In this document: piece by piece, positions 1 to 9,077 of the stretch | Position numbering within the stretch: the first letter of the stretch is position 1 | Layout: each line of letters opens with the position of its first letter | Assembly: GCF_020194955.2 (NCBI RefSeq) | Contig: NZ_JAFCIY020000055.1 | Coordinates: 1 to 57,535, forward strand | Reading direction: 5' to 3' | DNA length: 57,535 nt | Source of the DNA: Desulfuromonas sp. CSMB_57 | Lineage (GTDB): Bacteria; Desulfobacterota; Desulfuromonadia; Desulfuromonadales; Syntrophotaleaceae | The notes under the pieces: generated by a model | What the model saw: only the letters and a program-made list of their open reading frames with translations | What the model was told of the DNA's origin: nothing | Databases searched by the model: none | Position numbers and translations under genes: made by a program

Positions 1-864
1 TTGGTCATCATCAGCGGCAAGGGCGGCACGGGCAAGACCAGCGTCACGGCCTCCTTCGCCGTCCTGGCCGAGCGACCGGTCATCGCCGACTGTGACGTCG
101 ACGCGGCCGATCTGCACCTCATTCTGGCCCCCGGGGTCAGGGAGCGGCACGAATTCCGCGCCGGCCATGAGGCCGTCATCCGTCCGGAACAATGTATCGC
201 CTGCGGGGCCTGTTTGCGGCTGTGCCGTTTCGACGCGGTGCGAACCGAGACCGGGCGCGACGGGGAATTTAGCTTTGCCATCGATCCCGTTGCCTGCGAG
301 GGGTGCGGCGTTTGCGTGCGTTTCTGCCCTGAGCAGGCCATCGATTTTCCTGAGAGAGTTTGCGGCGAGTGGATGGTTTCCGACACCCGATGCGGTCCCA
401 TGGTGCATGCCCGTCTGGGCGTGGCGGCGGAAAACTCCGGCAAGCTGGTTTCCACCGTGCGCCAGGAAGCGCGCCGCCTCGCCGAACAGAATGGTCACTC
501 GCTGATTCTCGTTGACGGCCCGCCGGGCATCGGTTGTCCGGTGATCGCTTCGGTAACCGGCGCCAGTCTGGTGCTGGCCGTTACCGAACCGACGGTGTCC
601 GGCGAGCATGACCTGGAGCGGGTCTTGTCCCTGACCCGGCATTTTCGCATCCCCACAGCCGTCTGCGTCAACAAGTGGGACCTCAATCCGCGGATGACGG
701 AAAACATCGAAGCCAAAGCCCGTCAGGCGGGAGCCCGCATCGCCGGGCGCATCCGCTATGACCGTGCCGTCACCCTGGCGCAGATGCAGGAAAAAGCCGT
801 GGTGGAAACGGACGCTCCCTGCGTCGAAGATATTTGCGCCATCTGGAACCGGCTTGAATTGTAA
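1..864 (+). CDS. MinD/ParA-type P-loop ATPase with 2[4Fe-4S] ferredoxin insert (5' partial)
   Basis: The deviant Walker A motif GKGGTGKT lies at the very start. Two ferredoxin-type cysteine sets follow at about residues 65-75 (CIACGACLRLC) and 99-109 (CEGCGVCVRFC). The remainder is MinD-like, with DGPPGIGCPV and a VNKWD nucleotide-binding segment. Relatives of this family (MinD superfamily ATPases containing an inserted ferredoxin domain) are linked to Fe-S or metal-cofactor assembly, but the exact role is not established. The first visible codon is TTG, and family members normally have a few residues before the VIISGKGG strand. The true start is therefore probably upstream of the window. It is followed by a NifX-like gene, which supports a cofactor-related role. 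Confidence 0.85.
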   Translation: MVIISGKGGTGKTSVTASFAVLAERPVIADCDVDAADLHLILAPGVRERHEFRAGHEAVIRPEQCIACGACLRLCRFDAVRTETGRDGEFSFAIDPVACEGCGVCVRFCPEQAIDFPERVCGEWMVSDTRCGPMVHARLGVAAENSGKLVSTVRQEARRLAEQNGHSLILVDGPPGIGCPVIASVTGASLVLAVTEPTVSGEHDLERVLSLTRHFRIPTAVCVNKWDLNPRMTENIEAKARQAGARIAGRIRYDRAVTLAQMQEKAVVETDAPCVEDICAIWNRLEL

Positions 865-969
865 AACAGCCCCTGTCCCGGCCTGTTTCGGCTGCCGACA
901 GGGAAAGGGATCTGCCCGACAGGCCGGGCCCTGACTCCAACCACCTTCACAGCACAAGGAGAACCACTC

Positions 970-1308
970 ATGAAAATTGCAATCCCTCTGGCGGACGGCA
1001 AACTTTCCCTGCATTTCGGGCACTGCGAATGCTTCGCTCTGGTCGATGTGGATCCGGCCGCTAAAAAAATCGTGCAGCGACAGGACATCGACGCCCCGCC
1101 CCATCAGCCCGGCCTGCTGCCGCCCTGGCTGGCCAAACAGGGCGCCACCATGATCATTGCCGGCGGCATGGGACAGCGCGCCCAAGGCATGTTCAACGAT
1201 CACGGCATTCGGGTGCTGGTCGGCGCACCGGCCGAAACACCGGAGGACCTGGTGACCAGTTTCCTGTCAGGCACCCTGCAAACCGGCGTCAATGTCTGCG
1301 ATCACTGA
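970..1308 (+). CDS. NifX/NifB-type dinitrogenase iron-molybdenum cofactor-binding family protein
   Basis: This 112-residue protein opens MKIAIPLADGKLSLHFGHCE and contains the HFGHC segment and an IIAGGMGQRA turn. Both are typical of the small NifX/NafY-like fold (COG1433). Such proteins bind or carry Fe-S or FeMo-cofactor precursors, and many occur outside nitrogen fixation clusters. An AAGGAG ribosome site sits 8 bases before ATG. It follows the Fe-S MinD-type ATPase by about 105 bp and overlaps the next gene by 17 bp, so the four genes from 1 to 2559 look like one operon. No nif structural genes are nearby, so a nitrogenase role is not implied. Confidence 0.8.
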   Translation: MKIAIPLADGKLSLHFGHCECFALVDVDPAAKKIVQRQDIDAPPHQPGLLPPWLAKQGATMIIAGGMGQRAQGMFNDHGIRVLVGAPAETPEDLVTSFLSGTLQTGVNVCDH

Positions 1309-1723
1309 CACTGCCGAGGGGATGGGAGTCCGCAACGGTCACAGTCAATGCCTGCTGTGCGGCACCCTGAACCCGCGATCCCTAGGATTGGCTTTCCAGC
1401 CGCTGCCTAATGGGGAAGTCCGAGCTTCCTTTCAGGCCCAGCCGGAATTGCAGGGCTATGACGGCATCCTGCACGGAGGTGTCATCGCCTCCGTGCTGGA
1501 TGCGGCCATGACCCACTGCCTGTTTCACCATGGCGTCCAAGGGGTGACGGGCGACTTGCAGGTGCGTTATGTGCGAAGCGTAGCCTGCGATGCGGCGCTG
1601 GAAATCCGTGCCCGTCTGCTGCATGCCAGGCCGCCTTTATATCGGCTCAAAGCGGAACTGTGCCGGGATGAACAGATTCTGGCCTGGGCGAAAGCCACCT
1701 TCATGCAACGGCGGAGGCCGTGA
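1292..1723 (+). CDS. PaaI-like hotdog-fold thioesterase
   Basis: The 143-residue protein has a hotdog thioesterase pattern: YDGILHGGVIASVLDAAMTH is the conserved HGG helix region that positions the catalytic acid, and GVTGDLQVRYVRSV follows as a strand. The family hydrolyses acyl-CoA or aryl-CoA thioesters in the cytoplasm. A C-x-x-C near the N terminus (CLLCGTLNP) resembles a subset of uncharacterised thioesterase-like proteins. The start overlaps the preceding NifX-like gene, and the stop overlaps the region of the next start, suggesting translational coupling. The substrate cannot be told from the sequence. Confidence 0.75.
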   Translation: MSAITDTAEGMGVRNGHSQCLLCGTLNPRSLGLAFQPLPNGEVRASFQAQPELQGYDGILHGGVIASVLDAAMTHCLFHHGVQGVTGDLQVRYVRSVACDAALEIRARLLHARPPLYRLKAELCRDEQILAWAKATFMQRRRP

Positions 1724-1725
1724 TC

Positions 1726-2559
1726 ATGGCGGCCAAATTACGCCTCACCATTCTGGTCGACAACCTGGCGGCCGCCGGCCTGGCCGCCGAACACGGTCTG
1801 GCTTTCTGGATTGAAAACGAAGCCCGGCGACTGCTGTTCGACACCGGCCAGACCGATGCCCTGCAGCACAACGCGCGCCAGCTTGGCATCGACCTGGCCC
1901 GCACCGAGACGCTGGTGCTGAGCCATGGCCATTACGACCACACCGGCGGCCTGCCCCTGGTCCTGTCGCAGGCCCGTGATGCCCGGCTTTTCGCCCATCC
2001 CGGCATTGTCCAACCGCGCTACAGTATCGAGAAAGAAACGGTACGACCGATCCACATCCGCCGGCCGGCCATGCTGGCCCTCGATCGCCTGCCACCCTCC
2101 CGAATTCAATGGGTGACGCAACCGGTCACCCTGACCACAGACATGGGCCTGACCGGACCCATCCCGCGCGAAACCGATTTTGAAGACCCCGGCGGCCCCT
2201 TCTTTCTGGATCCGGCCGGCACCCGCCCCGACCCCGTCGACGACGATCTGGCTCTCTGGCTGCGCACCGAACAGGGCCTGGTCATCGTCGCCGGATGCGC
2301 CCATGCCGGGCTGGTGAACACCCTGCAGTACATTCAACAACTGAACGACGGGCTGCCGATTCACGCTGTCATCGGCGGCTTTCACCTGGTCAACGCCCAC
2401 CGCGAGCGGCTGGACCGCACCCTGGCCGCCCTGCAGCAACTCAACCCGGATTTGATAGTGCCCTGCCACTGCACCGGCGAATCCGCCGTGGCACAACTGC
2501 GGGACGCCCTGGGGGACCGGGTTACGCCCGGCGCTGCCGGCATGAGCTGGCAGTTCTGA
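1726..2559 (+). CDS. Metallo-beta-lactamase-fold hydrolase (COG1237-like)
   Basis: The metal-binding signature SHGHYDHTGG is clear near residue 65. A later GCAHAGLVNT and a C-terminal GGFHLVNA supply further conserved histidines. This arrangement matches the COG1237 branch, whose members include proteins annotated as 7,8-dihydropterin-6-methyl-aminobenzene phosphate synthase. That enzymatic name is transferred from archaeal relatives and is not safe here. ATG at 1726 is preferred over GTG at 1720 because GGAGG lies 8 bases before the ATG. It is the last gene of the apparent four-gene operon, and a dispersed repeat element follows. Confidence 0.75.
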   Translation: MAAKLRLTILVDNLAAAGLAAEHGLAFWIENEARRLLFDTGQTDALQHNARQLGIDLARTETLVLSHGHYDHTGGLPLVLSQARDARLFAHPGIVQPRYSIEKETVRPIHIRRPAMLALDRLPPSRIQWVTQPVTLTTDMGLTGPIPRETDFEDPGGPFFLDPAGTRPDPVDDDLALWLRTEQGLVIVAGCAHAGLVNTLQYIQQLNDGLPIHAVIGGFHLVNAHRERLDRTLAALQQLNPDLIVPCHCTGESAVAQLRDALGDRVTPGAAGMSWQF

Positions 2560-2717
2560 AGTAAATCGTCAGGTGGAAAAATATACTGCAGCCGCGACCG
2601 GAGCACCAGCCGCGGCTGTTTTGCTGATTCAGGTTGTCGCCGGCATGGCGCCGGGATTATACTGCCGGATTGAACCTTGACCACGGACGTTCTCCCGGCC
2701 CGGAAAGTGTTCCCTAT

Positions 2718-2822
2718 AGGGTCTCGGGGCGCCCACGCCGAGGGTGTCTGGCGCCCGGATGGCGCCGGCCAAGCCCCAGGGATGGGTTCATGCGGCCCTC
2801 GGAGTGGGAGGCGCGAGACCCT
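2718..2822 (+). repeat. Dispersed hairpin repeat, copy A
   Basis: This ~105-bp element is bounded by AGGGTCTCG and its complement CGAGACCCT. Inside, CCGAGGG pairs with a later CCCTCGG. The centre carries the conserved core (GTGTCTGGCGCCCGGATGG, then GGGATGGGTTCATGCGGC) shared with copies at 12088, 35884 and 45437. It fills most of the 316-bp gap between the metallo-hydrolase gene and pdxA. Nothing else is recognised in that gap. No conserved reading frame is maintained between copies, so it is not a gene. Confidence 0.85.
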
Positions 2823-2875
2823 TCTCCACCGCCGCTGAATAGTTACCCCGGCCCAAGGCCCTGAAGGCAAAAACC

Positions 2876-3871
2876 ATGGAAAAGCCCATCCTTATCACCC
2901 AGGGCGATCCCACCGGGGTCGGCCCGGAACTCATCATCAAGGCCTGGCTCGACGGGCAGTTGGACGGGCCCCGACCGGTGGTGGTGGCGGGCGACGCCGC
3001 CGTGCTGCAGCGCGCCGCCGACATCTTCGGCGTCGAGTTGGAGTGCCGCTCCGAGTCCAGGGGCTTGGCGGATCACGTGCTCTGTCTTGGCCATCGGCAT
3101 CTGCCGCTACGCGCCCTGTCCCGCTTGGCGACGGACGAACTGGTCTACGGCCGACCGGACCGAGCCTGTGGCCAGGCCATGATCGACTACATCACCTGGG
3201 CCGCCGAGGCCTGTCTGGCCGGGGCAGCGGCGGCCATGGTCACCGGACCCATCAGCAAGGCGGCGATACATGCCGCCGGCTGTCCGGCGCCGGGCCATAC
3301 GGAGTTGCTGGCACAACTATGCGGCGTCGACAAGGTAGTGATGATGCTGGCCGGCCAACGCCTGCGGGTCTGCCTGGTCACCACCCACCTGGCCCTGGCC
3401 GAGGTCCCCGCTGCCCTGACCACGGACGAGATTCTCGTCACGATGCGCATAACCCACCGCGCCCTGCGGCGTTTCTTCGGCCTGGAACGGCCGCGCCTGG
3501 CGGTGCTGGCCCTCAATCCCCATGCCGGCGAGGGCGGTCAGTTCGGCGATGAAGAGGCCCGCCTCATCGCGCCGGCCATCGCCGCCGCCCGCGGGGAAGG
3601 CATCGCCGCCAGCGGCCCCCACAGCGCCGACACCCTGTTCCATTTCGCCGTGGGCGGTGCTTACGATGCCGTGATCTGCATGTACCACGACCAAGGGTTG
3701 ATCCCCCTGAAGCTGCTGCATTTCGAGGACGGCGTCAATGTCACCCTGGGGCTGCCCATCATCCGCACCTCGGTGGATCACGGCACCGCCTACGACCTGG
3801 CCGGCAGCGGCCGGGCCGGCACCGCCAGCCTGGTGGCGGCCCTGCGCCTGGCGGAGGAAATGGCTACGTAG
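2876..3871 (+). CDS. pdxA: 4-hydroxythreonine-4-phosphate dehydrogenase
   Basis: PdxA oxidises 4-phosphohydroxy-L-threonine for pyridoxal 5'-phosphate synthesis (DXP-dependent route). The 331-residue length is normal. Family motifs are present: GDPTGVGPE at the N terminus, TGPISKAAIHAAG, the GHTE metal or substrate segment, LNPHAGEGG and YHDQGLIPLK. The ATG at 2876 begins directly with this conserved N terminus. No strong ribosome site is seen (GAAGG is about 10 bases upstream). The stop codon is embedded in the left arm of an inverted hairpin repeat. No other pyridoxine gene is adjacent. Confidence 0.95.
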   Translation: MEKPILITQGDPTGVGPELIIKAWLDGQLDGPRPVVVAGDAAVLQRAADIFGVELECRSESRGLADHVLCLGHRHLPLRALSRLATDELVYGRPDRACGQAMIDYITWAAEACLAGAAAAMVTGPISKAAIHAAGCPAPGHTELLAQLCGVDKVVMMLAGQRLRVCLVTTHLALAEVPAALTTDEILVTMRITHRALRRFFGLERPRLAVLALNPHAGEGGQFGDEEARLIAPAIAAARGEGIAASGPHSADTLFHFAVGGAYDAVICMYHDQGLIPLKLLHFEDGVNVTLGLPIIRTSVDHGTAYDLAGSGRAGTASLVAALRLAEEMAT

Positions 3872-3952
3872 GGGCGGACCCATGTGTCCGCCCGGCTCAG
3901 GCGATCGCCTCAGGCTTGCGGCCCGCAGGCAAACACATGGGTTTGCCCCTAC
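3868..3952. repeat. 85-bp inverted hairpin repeat element
   Basis: Two 25-base arms face each other. The left arm (3868-3893, GTAGGGGCGGACCCATGTG...) and the reverse complement of the right arm (3928-3952) differ at only a few positions. Each arm also folds on itself (GGGCGGAC with GTCCGCCC). The GTAGGGGC-type ends resemble small REP/BIME-like elements scattered in many bacterial genomes. The left arm overlaps the pdxA stop codon TAG. The element ends 45 bp before uvrA and could act as a transcription or mRNA-stability boundary. Confidence 0.75.
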
Positions 3953-3997
3953 AGGCCCCAACAGGGTTTTACCCCCGAAAGAATCGATGAACGCATC

Positions 3998-6808
3998 ATG
4001 AACAAAATCATCATCAAGGGTGCCTGCGAGCACAATCTGAAGGGGATCGACGTCGAGATCCCGCGCGACAAGCTGGTGGTCATTACCGGGGTCTCCGGCT
4101 CCGGCAAGAGCACCCTGGCCTTCGATACCCTGTATGCCGAGGGCCAGCGTCGCTACGTGGAAAGCCTCTCGGCCTATGCCCGGCAGTTTCTGGAACAGAT
4201 GGACAAGCCGGATGTGGAAAGCATCGAGGGCCTGTCGCCGGCCATCTCCATCGAACAGAAAACCACCTCCAAGAACCCCCGCTCGACGGTCGGCACGGTC
4301 ACCGAAATCTACGACTACCTGCGCCTGCTGTTCGCCCGCGTCGGCCATATCCATTGTCACGCCTGCGGCAAGGAGATCGCCTCCTGGACGGTACAGCAGA
4401 TGGTCGACCGCATCATGACCCTGCCGGAGCAGAGCAAGTTGCTGCTGCTGGCGCCCATCGTGCGCGGCCGCAAGGGCGAATACCGCAAGGAACTGCGGCA
4501 ACTGCAGGCCGACGGCTTCGTGCGCATCCGCATCGACGGCGAAATGCGCGAACTGGGCGAGGACATCGTGCTGGACAAAAACCGCCAGCACACCCTGGAG
4601 GTGGTGGTCGACCGTTTGGTGATGCGGCCCGGCATCGAGTCGCGCCTGGCCGATTCCCTGGAGACCGCCCTGCGTCTGGCGGGCGGCATCGTCCGGGTCG
4701 AAGTGGTCGACGGCGAAAGCCAGTTGTTCTCCGAGCAGCATGCCTGCGCGGACTGCGGCATCTCCTACCCGGAGATTACACCGCGCATGTTTTCTTTCAA
4801 CAACCCCTACGGCGCCTGCCCGGACTGTTCCGGCCTCGGTACCCGCATGTACTTCGATCCCGAGGAAGTGGTGCCCAATCCGGCCCTGTCCCTGCGGGAA
4901 GGGGCCATCGTGCCTTGGGAGACGCGCACCGGCTTCTACTACCACCAGTTGCTGGAAGCTCTGGCCGATCATTACGGCTTCGACATCCGCACCCCTTTCA
5001 ACCAGCTGCCGGAGCGGCTGCGCCAGATCCTGCTGTACGGTTCCGGCGAGGAACCGGTGCGCTTCTTCTACGACCAGGGCCAGAAACGCCATTTTTACGA
5101 AAAACCCTTCGAGGGAGTGATCCCCAACCTGGAGCGGCGCTTTCGCGAAACGGACTCGGACCGGGTGCGGGAAAACCTCGAGCGCTTCATGAACGTCATG
5201 CCCTGCCCGACCTGCCACGGCGCCCGGTTGCGCCCCGAATCCCTGTTCGTGCGGGTCGGCGGCCGCAACATCCAGGAGGTCTGCGCCCTGTCCATCCATG
5301 AGGCGGAACGCTTCTTCGCCGAACTGCGCCTGCCGGACAAGGAATTCGAAATCGCCCGCCGCATCCTCAAGGAGGTGCGCCAGCGGCTGTCCTTTCTGAC
5401 CTACGTCGGCCTCGATTACCTGAGCCTGGACCGCGCTTCCGGCACCCTGTCCGGCGGCGAGGGTCAGCGCATCCGACTGGCGACCCAGGTCGGCTCGTCC
5501 CTGGTCGGGGTGCTGTACATCCTCGACGAACCGTCCATCGGCCTGCACCAGCGGGACAACCGCCGCCTGCTGGATACCCTTAAACGGCTGCGCGATCTCG
5601 GTAACACGGTTCTGGTGGTGGAGCACGACGAAGAGACCATTCTCGAAGCCGACCATGTCATCGACATGGGTCCCGGCGCCGGGGTGCACGGCGGCGAGGT
5701 GGTCAGCCAGGGCACGCCGCAGCAGATCCTGGCCGATCCCAACTCCCTTACCGGGCGCTACCTGTCCGGCCAGCTGAGCATCCCCTTGCCGGCGCAGCGC
5801 CGCAGCAGCGACCGGACCCTGCGCATCGTCGGTGCGAAGGAGAACAACCTGCAGAATATCGAGGTCAGCATCCCCCTCGGCGTCATGACCTGCGTCACCG
5901 GCGTCTCCGGTTCGGGCAAATCGACCCTGATCATCGACACCCTGTTCAAGGCCCTCGCTCAGCGCCTGTACCGCGCCCGGGACAAGGCCGGCAAAGTCGA
6001 CGCCATCGAAGGCCTGGAGCACCTGGACAAGGTCATCGACATCGATCAGTCGCCCATCGGCCGCACGCCGCGCTCCAATCCGGCCACCTATACCGGGGTG
6101 TTCACCGACATCCGCGACCTCTTCGCCCAACTGCCGGAAGCCAAACTGCGCGGTTATGCCCCCGGACGGTTCTCCTTCAACGTCAAGGGCGGTCGCTGCG
6201 AGGCCTGCCAGGGCGAGGGCATCCTGCGCATCGAAATGCACTTTCTGCCCGACGTCTATGTGCAGTGCGAGGTCTGCAAGGGCGCCCGCTACAACCGCGA
6301 AACCCTGGAGGTCAAATACAAGGGCCACAATATCGCCCAGGTACTGGACATGACCGTCAATCAGGCCCTGGCCTTCATGGAAAACCTGCCGAAAATCCGC
6401 AACAAGTTGGAGATGCTGCGCGACGTCGGCCTCGGCTATATCCACCTCGGTCAGAGCGCCACCACCCTCTCCGGCGGCGAGGCGCAGCGCGTCAAGCTGG
6501 CCAAGGAACTAGGCAAACGCGCCACCGGGCGCACCATCTACATTCTCGACGAGCCGACCACGGGCCTTCATTTCGCCGACATCCAGCATCTGCTCGGGGT
6601 CCTGCAGCGGCTGGTGGAATCCGGCAACACGGTGGTGGTCATCGAACACAATCTGGACGTCATCAAGACCGCCGATCATCTTATCGATCTGGGTCCCGAA
6701 GGCGGCAGCCGCGGCGGCACCGTGGTGGTCAGCGGGCCGCCGGAGGAAGTGGCCCGCTGTTCGGCTTCCCATACGGGCCGCTACCTGCGCCCCTATCTGA
6801 ACCTGTAG
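3998..6808 (+). CDS. uvrA: Excinuclease ABC subunit A
   Basis: UvrA is the damage-recognition ATPase of nucleotide excision repair. The 936-residue protein has two ABC modules, each with Walker [10 protein letters not shown] and a signature ([12 protein letters not shown] and [12 protein letters not shown]). It has zinc-binding cysteine pairs ([18 protein letters not shown] with CEVCKGAR) and the C-terminal [14 protein letters not shown]. The frame is open further upstream into the repeat element, but [16 protein letters not shown] is the standard UvrA N terminus, so ATG 3998 is chosen. Only a weak ribosome site is present. Confidence 0.97.
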   Translation: MNKIIIKGACEHNLKGIDVEIPRDKLVVITGVSGSGKSTLAFDTLYAEGQRRYVESLSAYARQFLEQMDKPDVESIEGLSPAISIEQKTTSKNPRSTVGTVTEIYDYLRLLFARVGHIHCHACGKEIASWTVQQMVDRIMTLPEQSKLLLLAPIVRGRKGEYRKELRQLQADGFVRIRIDGEMRELGEDIVLDKNRQHTLEVVVDRLVMRPGIESRLADSLETALRLAGGIVRVEVVDGESQLFSEQHACADCGISYPEITPRMFSFNNPYGACPDCSGLGTRMYFDPEEVVPNPALSLREGAIVPWETRTGFYYHQLLEALADHYGFDIRTPFNQLPERLRQILLYGSGEEPVRFFYDQGQKRHFYEKPFEGVIPNLERRFRETDSDRVRENLERFMNVMPCPTCHGARLRPESLFVRVGGRNIQEVCALSIHEAERFFAELRLPDKEFEIARRILKEVRQRLSFLTYVGLDYLSLDRASGTLSGGEGQRIRLATQVGSSLVGVLYILDEPSIGLHQRDNRRLLDTLKRLRDLGNTVLVVEHDEETILEADHVIDMGPGAGVHGGEVVSQGTPQQILADPNSLTGRYLSGQLSIPLPAQRRSSDRTLRIVGAKENNLQNIEVSIPLGVMTCVTGVSGSGKSTLIIDTLFKALAQRLYRARDKAGKVDAIEGLEHLDKVIDIDQSPIGRTPRSNPATYTGVFTDIRDLFAQLPEAKLRGYAPGRFSFNVKGGRCEACQGEGILRIEMHFLPDVYVQCEVCKGARYNRETLEVKYKGHNIAQVLDMTVNQALAFMENLPKIRNKLEMLRDVGLGYIHLGQSATTLSGGEAQRVKLAKELGKRATGRTIYILDEPTTGLHFADIQHLLGVLQRLVESGNTVVVIEHNLDVIKTADHLIDLGPEGGSRGGTVVVSGPPEEVARCSASHTGRYLRPYLNL

Positions 6809-6912
6809 CCATGACCTGCTGAATTTTTGGCCTTGCGTCGGCCAGGCCTTGGGACTAGCATCAGGAGCGGTCGCAACTCGATGGCACTCTGTCTTCCCGA
6901 ATCACGGACATC

Positions 6913-8280
6913 ATGAAACGCATGCTGTTACGCACCCACAACCTGGCTCCCGGCTGGATTCTGATCATCTATTACGGGCTGTCCATCCTGCTGGGCGCGG
7001 CCCTCTTGTCTCTGCCCATGGCCGCCCATGGCACCCCGCTGTCCTGGCTGGACGCCCTGTTCACCGCCACCTCGGCCCAATGCGTGACCGGACTGGTCGT
7101 CGTCGACACGGGCACCAAGCTGACCCTGTTCGGTCAACTGGTGGTGCTGCTGCTGATCCAGATCGGCGGCCTGGGCATCACCACCTTTTCAGTCTATCTG
7201 TTCTTCTACCTGGGCATGGGCGTCGGCATTCGCGACCGCTGGGTGGTCCAGGAAACGCTGCTGCACACTCCGGTGGACTCCCTGCGCGATCTGGTGCACA
7301 ACATCTTCATCGTGACCCTGACCATCGAGGCCATCGGCGCGGCTCTGCTGGCGCTGGTTTTCGTGCCGGAAATGGGCTTCGCCCAAGGGCTTTACATGGC
7401 CGTGTTTCACAGCGTCTCGGCCTTCTGCAACGCCGGTTTCGCCCTGTTCAGCGACAGCCTCATCGGCTACCGTTCCCATCCGCTGGTGAATATCACCATC
7501 ATGGCGCTCATCATCCTGGGCGGCATCGGCTTTCTGGTCATCAAGGAAGTCATCGACCTGTGGCGCCGGCCCCAGGGGCGGCGCCGCCTGTCCCTGCATT
7601 CACGCATGGTGTTTCTGACCAGCGGCGTGCTGATCCTCGGCGGGGCACTGCTCATCGGCCTGCTGGAATCCGGCGGCGCCCTGGCCGGCATGAGCGGCGC
7701 CGAAGGTTTCTGGACCGCAATGTTTCAATCGGTCACGGCGCGTACCGCCGGATTCAACACCGTCGATCTGAACCTGCTGCAGATTCCGACCCTGTTTCTA
7801 ATTATGTTTCTGATGTTTGTCGGCGCCTCGCCCGGTTCCTGCGGCGGCGGCATTAAAACCACCAGCCTGGGCCTGTTCGTAGCCATCCTGCACAGTCGCC
7901 TGAAAGGCAACCCCCATACCAATGTCGCGCATCGCACCCTGCCGGATGCCGTCGTCAGCAAGACCCTGACCCTGGTGATGACCGCTCTGATGTTCATGTT
8001 CCTGGCCATCTTCGGCCTGCTGGCCGTGCAGTTGCGCGGAGTTCCGGCGGCGACCAGCCAGGGTGGTTTTATCGAGTACGTCTTTGAAGCCATTTCCGCC
8101 TTCGGCACCGTCGGACTGTCCCTCGGCGCCACCACCAAACTGCAACCCGCCGGCAAGCTGATCATCATCCTGTTGATGTTCATCGGCCGCGTCGGCCTGC
8201 TCACTGTCGCCTTTACCATGATCGGCCGTTCCCGCGGCAACGCGGTGCAATATGCCGAAGAAAACATCATGATCGGCTGA
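6913..8280 (+). CDS. TrkH/KtrB-family potassium uptake channel subunit
   Basis: The 455-residue integral membrane protein contains four pore-loop repeats with selectivity-filter-like segments: TSAQCVTGL, SAFCNAGFAL, TARTAGFNT and ISAFGTVGLSLG. It also has the mid-protein glycine-rich gate loop GASPGSCGGGIKTTS. These are diagnostic of the Trk/Ktr/HKT superfamily, which moves K+ (often with Na+ or H+) across the inner membrane. At about 450 residues and lacking long extensions it is closer to KtrB than to enterobacterial TrkH. The cytoplasmic regulatory subunit gene follows after 23 bp. Confidence 0.93.
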   Translation: MKRMLLRTHNLAPGWILIIYYGLSILLGAALLSLPMAAHGTPLSWLDALFTATSAQCVTGLVVVDTGTKLTLFGQLVVLLLIQIGGLGITTFSVYLFFYLGMGVGIRDRWVVQETLLHTPVDSLRDLVHNIFIVTLTIEAIGAALLALVFVPEMGFAQGLYMAVFHSVSAFCNAGFALFSDSLIGYRSHPLVNITIMALIILGGIGFLVIKEVIDLWRRPQGRRRLSLHSRMVFLTSGVLILGGALLIGLLESGGALAGMSGAEGFWTAMFQSVTARTAGFNTVDLNLLQIPTLFLIMFLMFVGASPGSCGGGIKTTSLGLFVAILHSRLKGNPHTNVAHRTLPDAVVSKTLTLVMTALMFMFLAIFGLLAVQLRGVPAATSQGGFIEYVFEAISAFGTVGLSLGATTKLQPAGKLIIILLMFIGRVGLLTVAFTMIGRSRGNAVQYAEENIMIG

Positions 8281-8303
8281 CTTCTCTCTACGGAGACATA
8301 TCC

Positions 8304-8960
8304 ATGAAACGGTTTTGCGTCATCGGCCTGGGCAATTTCGGCTTCCATGTAGCCAAGACTCTCTATCAGGAGGGCCATGAAGTCATCGCCATCGATCTGG
8401 ACCGGGACAAGATCCAGCGCATCAAAAATTTCACCTCCTATGCGGTCCTCGGCGATGCTTCCAACAAGGAGTTTCTGAAAGGCCAGGGCATCGGCGAAAT
8501 GGAGGCCGTAATCATATCCACCGGAGAGCGGAGCCACCTCTCCACCCTCATCACCCTGCACCTGCGGGAAATGAGCGTGAAGCGCATCCTGGTCAAGGCC
8601 GTCGACGAGGATCACGGCCGCATCCTCGAGAAAGTTGGCGCCACGGATATCATTTTTCCGGAAAAGGACATGGCCATCAAAACCGCCAAGGGGTTGTGCA
8701 TTTCCAACATCCTGGAATTCATTCCCATCGCCGAGGACTATTCCATCAGCGAGGTGGCGCCGCCCAACCATTTTGTCGGCCACAACCTCATCGACCTGGA
8801 TCTGCGACGCAAATACAACGTCACGGTCATCGGCATCCGGGATATGCTGACCGGCGAATTCAATACCCTGCCGGATCCGACCCACATCATCAAGGACAGC
8901 GATCTGATGGTCATGATCGGCAAGACGGATGACGTGGAAAAAGCCTGCCGACTCAAGTGA
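8304..8960 (+). CDS. TrkA/KtrA-family potassium channel regulatory subunit (RCK domain)
   Basis: The N-terminal Rossmann fold shows VIGLGNFGFHVAKTL and an acidic strand end, EVIAIDLDRDKIQ, as in nucleotide-binding RCK_N domains. A C-terminal RCK_C domain occupies the last 80 residues (NVTVIGIRDML...DSDLMVMIGKTDDVE). At 218 residues it is a single-RCK KtrA-like subunit rather than the double-RCK TrkA. It would form a cytoplasmic ring gating the channel encoded just upstream in response to nucleotides. A GGAGA ribosome site precedes ATG, and the pair clearly forms an operon. Confidence 0.92.
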   Translation: MKRFCVIGLGNFGFHVAKTLYQEGHEVIAIDLDRDKIQRIKNFTSYAVLGDASNKEFLKGQGIGEMEAVIISTGERSHLSTLITLHLREMSVKRILVKAVDEDHGRILEKVGATDIIFPEKDMAIKTAKGLCISNILEFIPIAEDYSISEVAPPNHFVGHNLIDLDLRRKYNVTVIGIRDMLTGEFNTLPDPTHIIKDSDLMVMIGKTDDVEKACRLK

Positions 8961-8969
8961 CGTCGGCGG

Positions 8970-8997
8970 TTGACATCGCCGCCCAATTTCCTAATAT
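8970..8997 (+). promoter_or_regulatory. Sigma-70-type promoter for rubrerythrin
   Basis: A perfect -35 TTGACA (8970-8975) and a near-perfect -10 TAATAT (8992-8997) are separated by 16 bp. The rubrerythrin ATG is about 80 bp downstream. This suggests strong independent transcription of that gene rather than readthrough from the potassium transporter genes. Confidence 0.75.
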
Positions 8998-9077
8998 GTT
9001 CATATCGATTGTATTTATGGGCAGATGCGCCCAGCACGCCGGAGCCCGTTAACCCCTAACAAGGAGATGAGGGAATT

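Noticed and set aside
865-969. CCCGGCCTG/CAGGCCGGG inverted repeat as a terminator
   Set aside because: The loop is over 30 bases and there is no T-tract; the genes on both sides look co-transcribed.
970-1308. Nitrogen fixation locus
   Set aside because: The NifX-like protein belongs to a broad family and no nitrogenase or nif regulatory gene is in the window.
1738-2496. 252-residue minus-strand frame
   Set aside because: It is a shadow of the metallo-beta-lactamase-fold gene with no ribosome site or domain.
2718-2822. Integron attC site or IS element for the dispersed repeat
   Set aside because: attC sites conserve their ends and vary in the middle, the opposite of this pattern; no integrase or transposase is nearby.
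3317-6445. 1042-residue open frame on the minus strand
   Set aside because: It lies antisense to pdxA and uvrA in a GC-rich region where long antisense frames are common; its composition is repetitive and no motif is recognised.
7725-8885. 386-residue minus-strand frame
   Set aside because: It is antisense to the potassium uptake genes, spans both of them and lacks recognisable domains.
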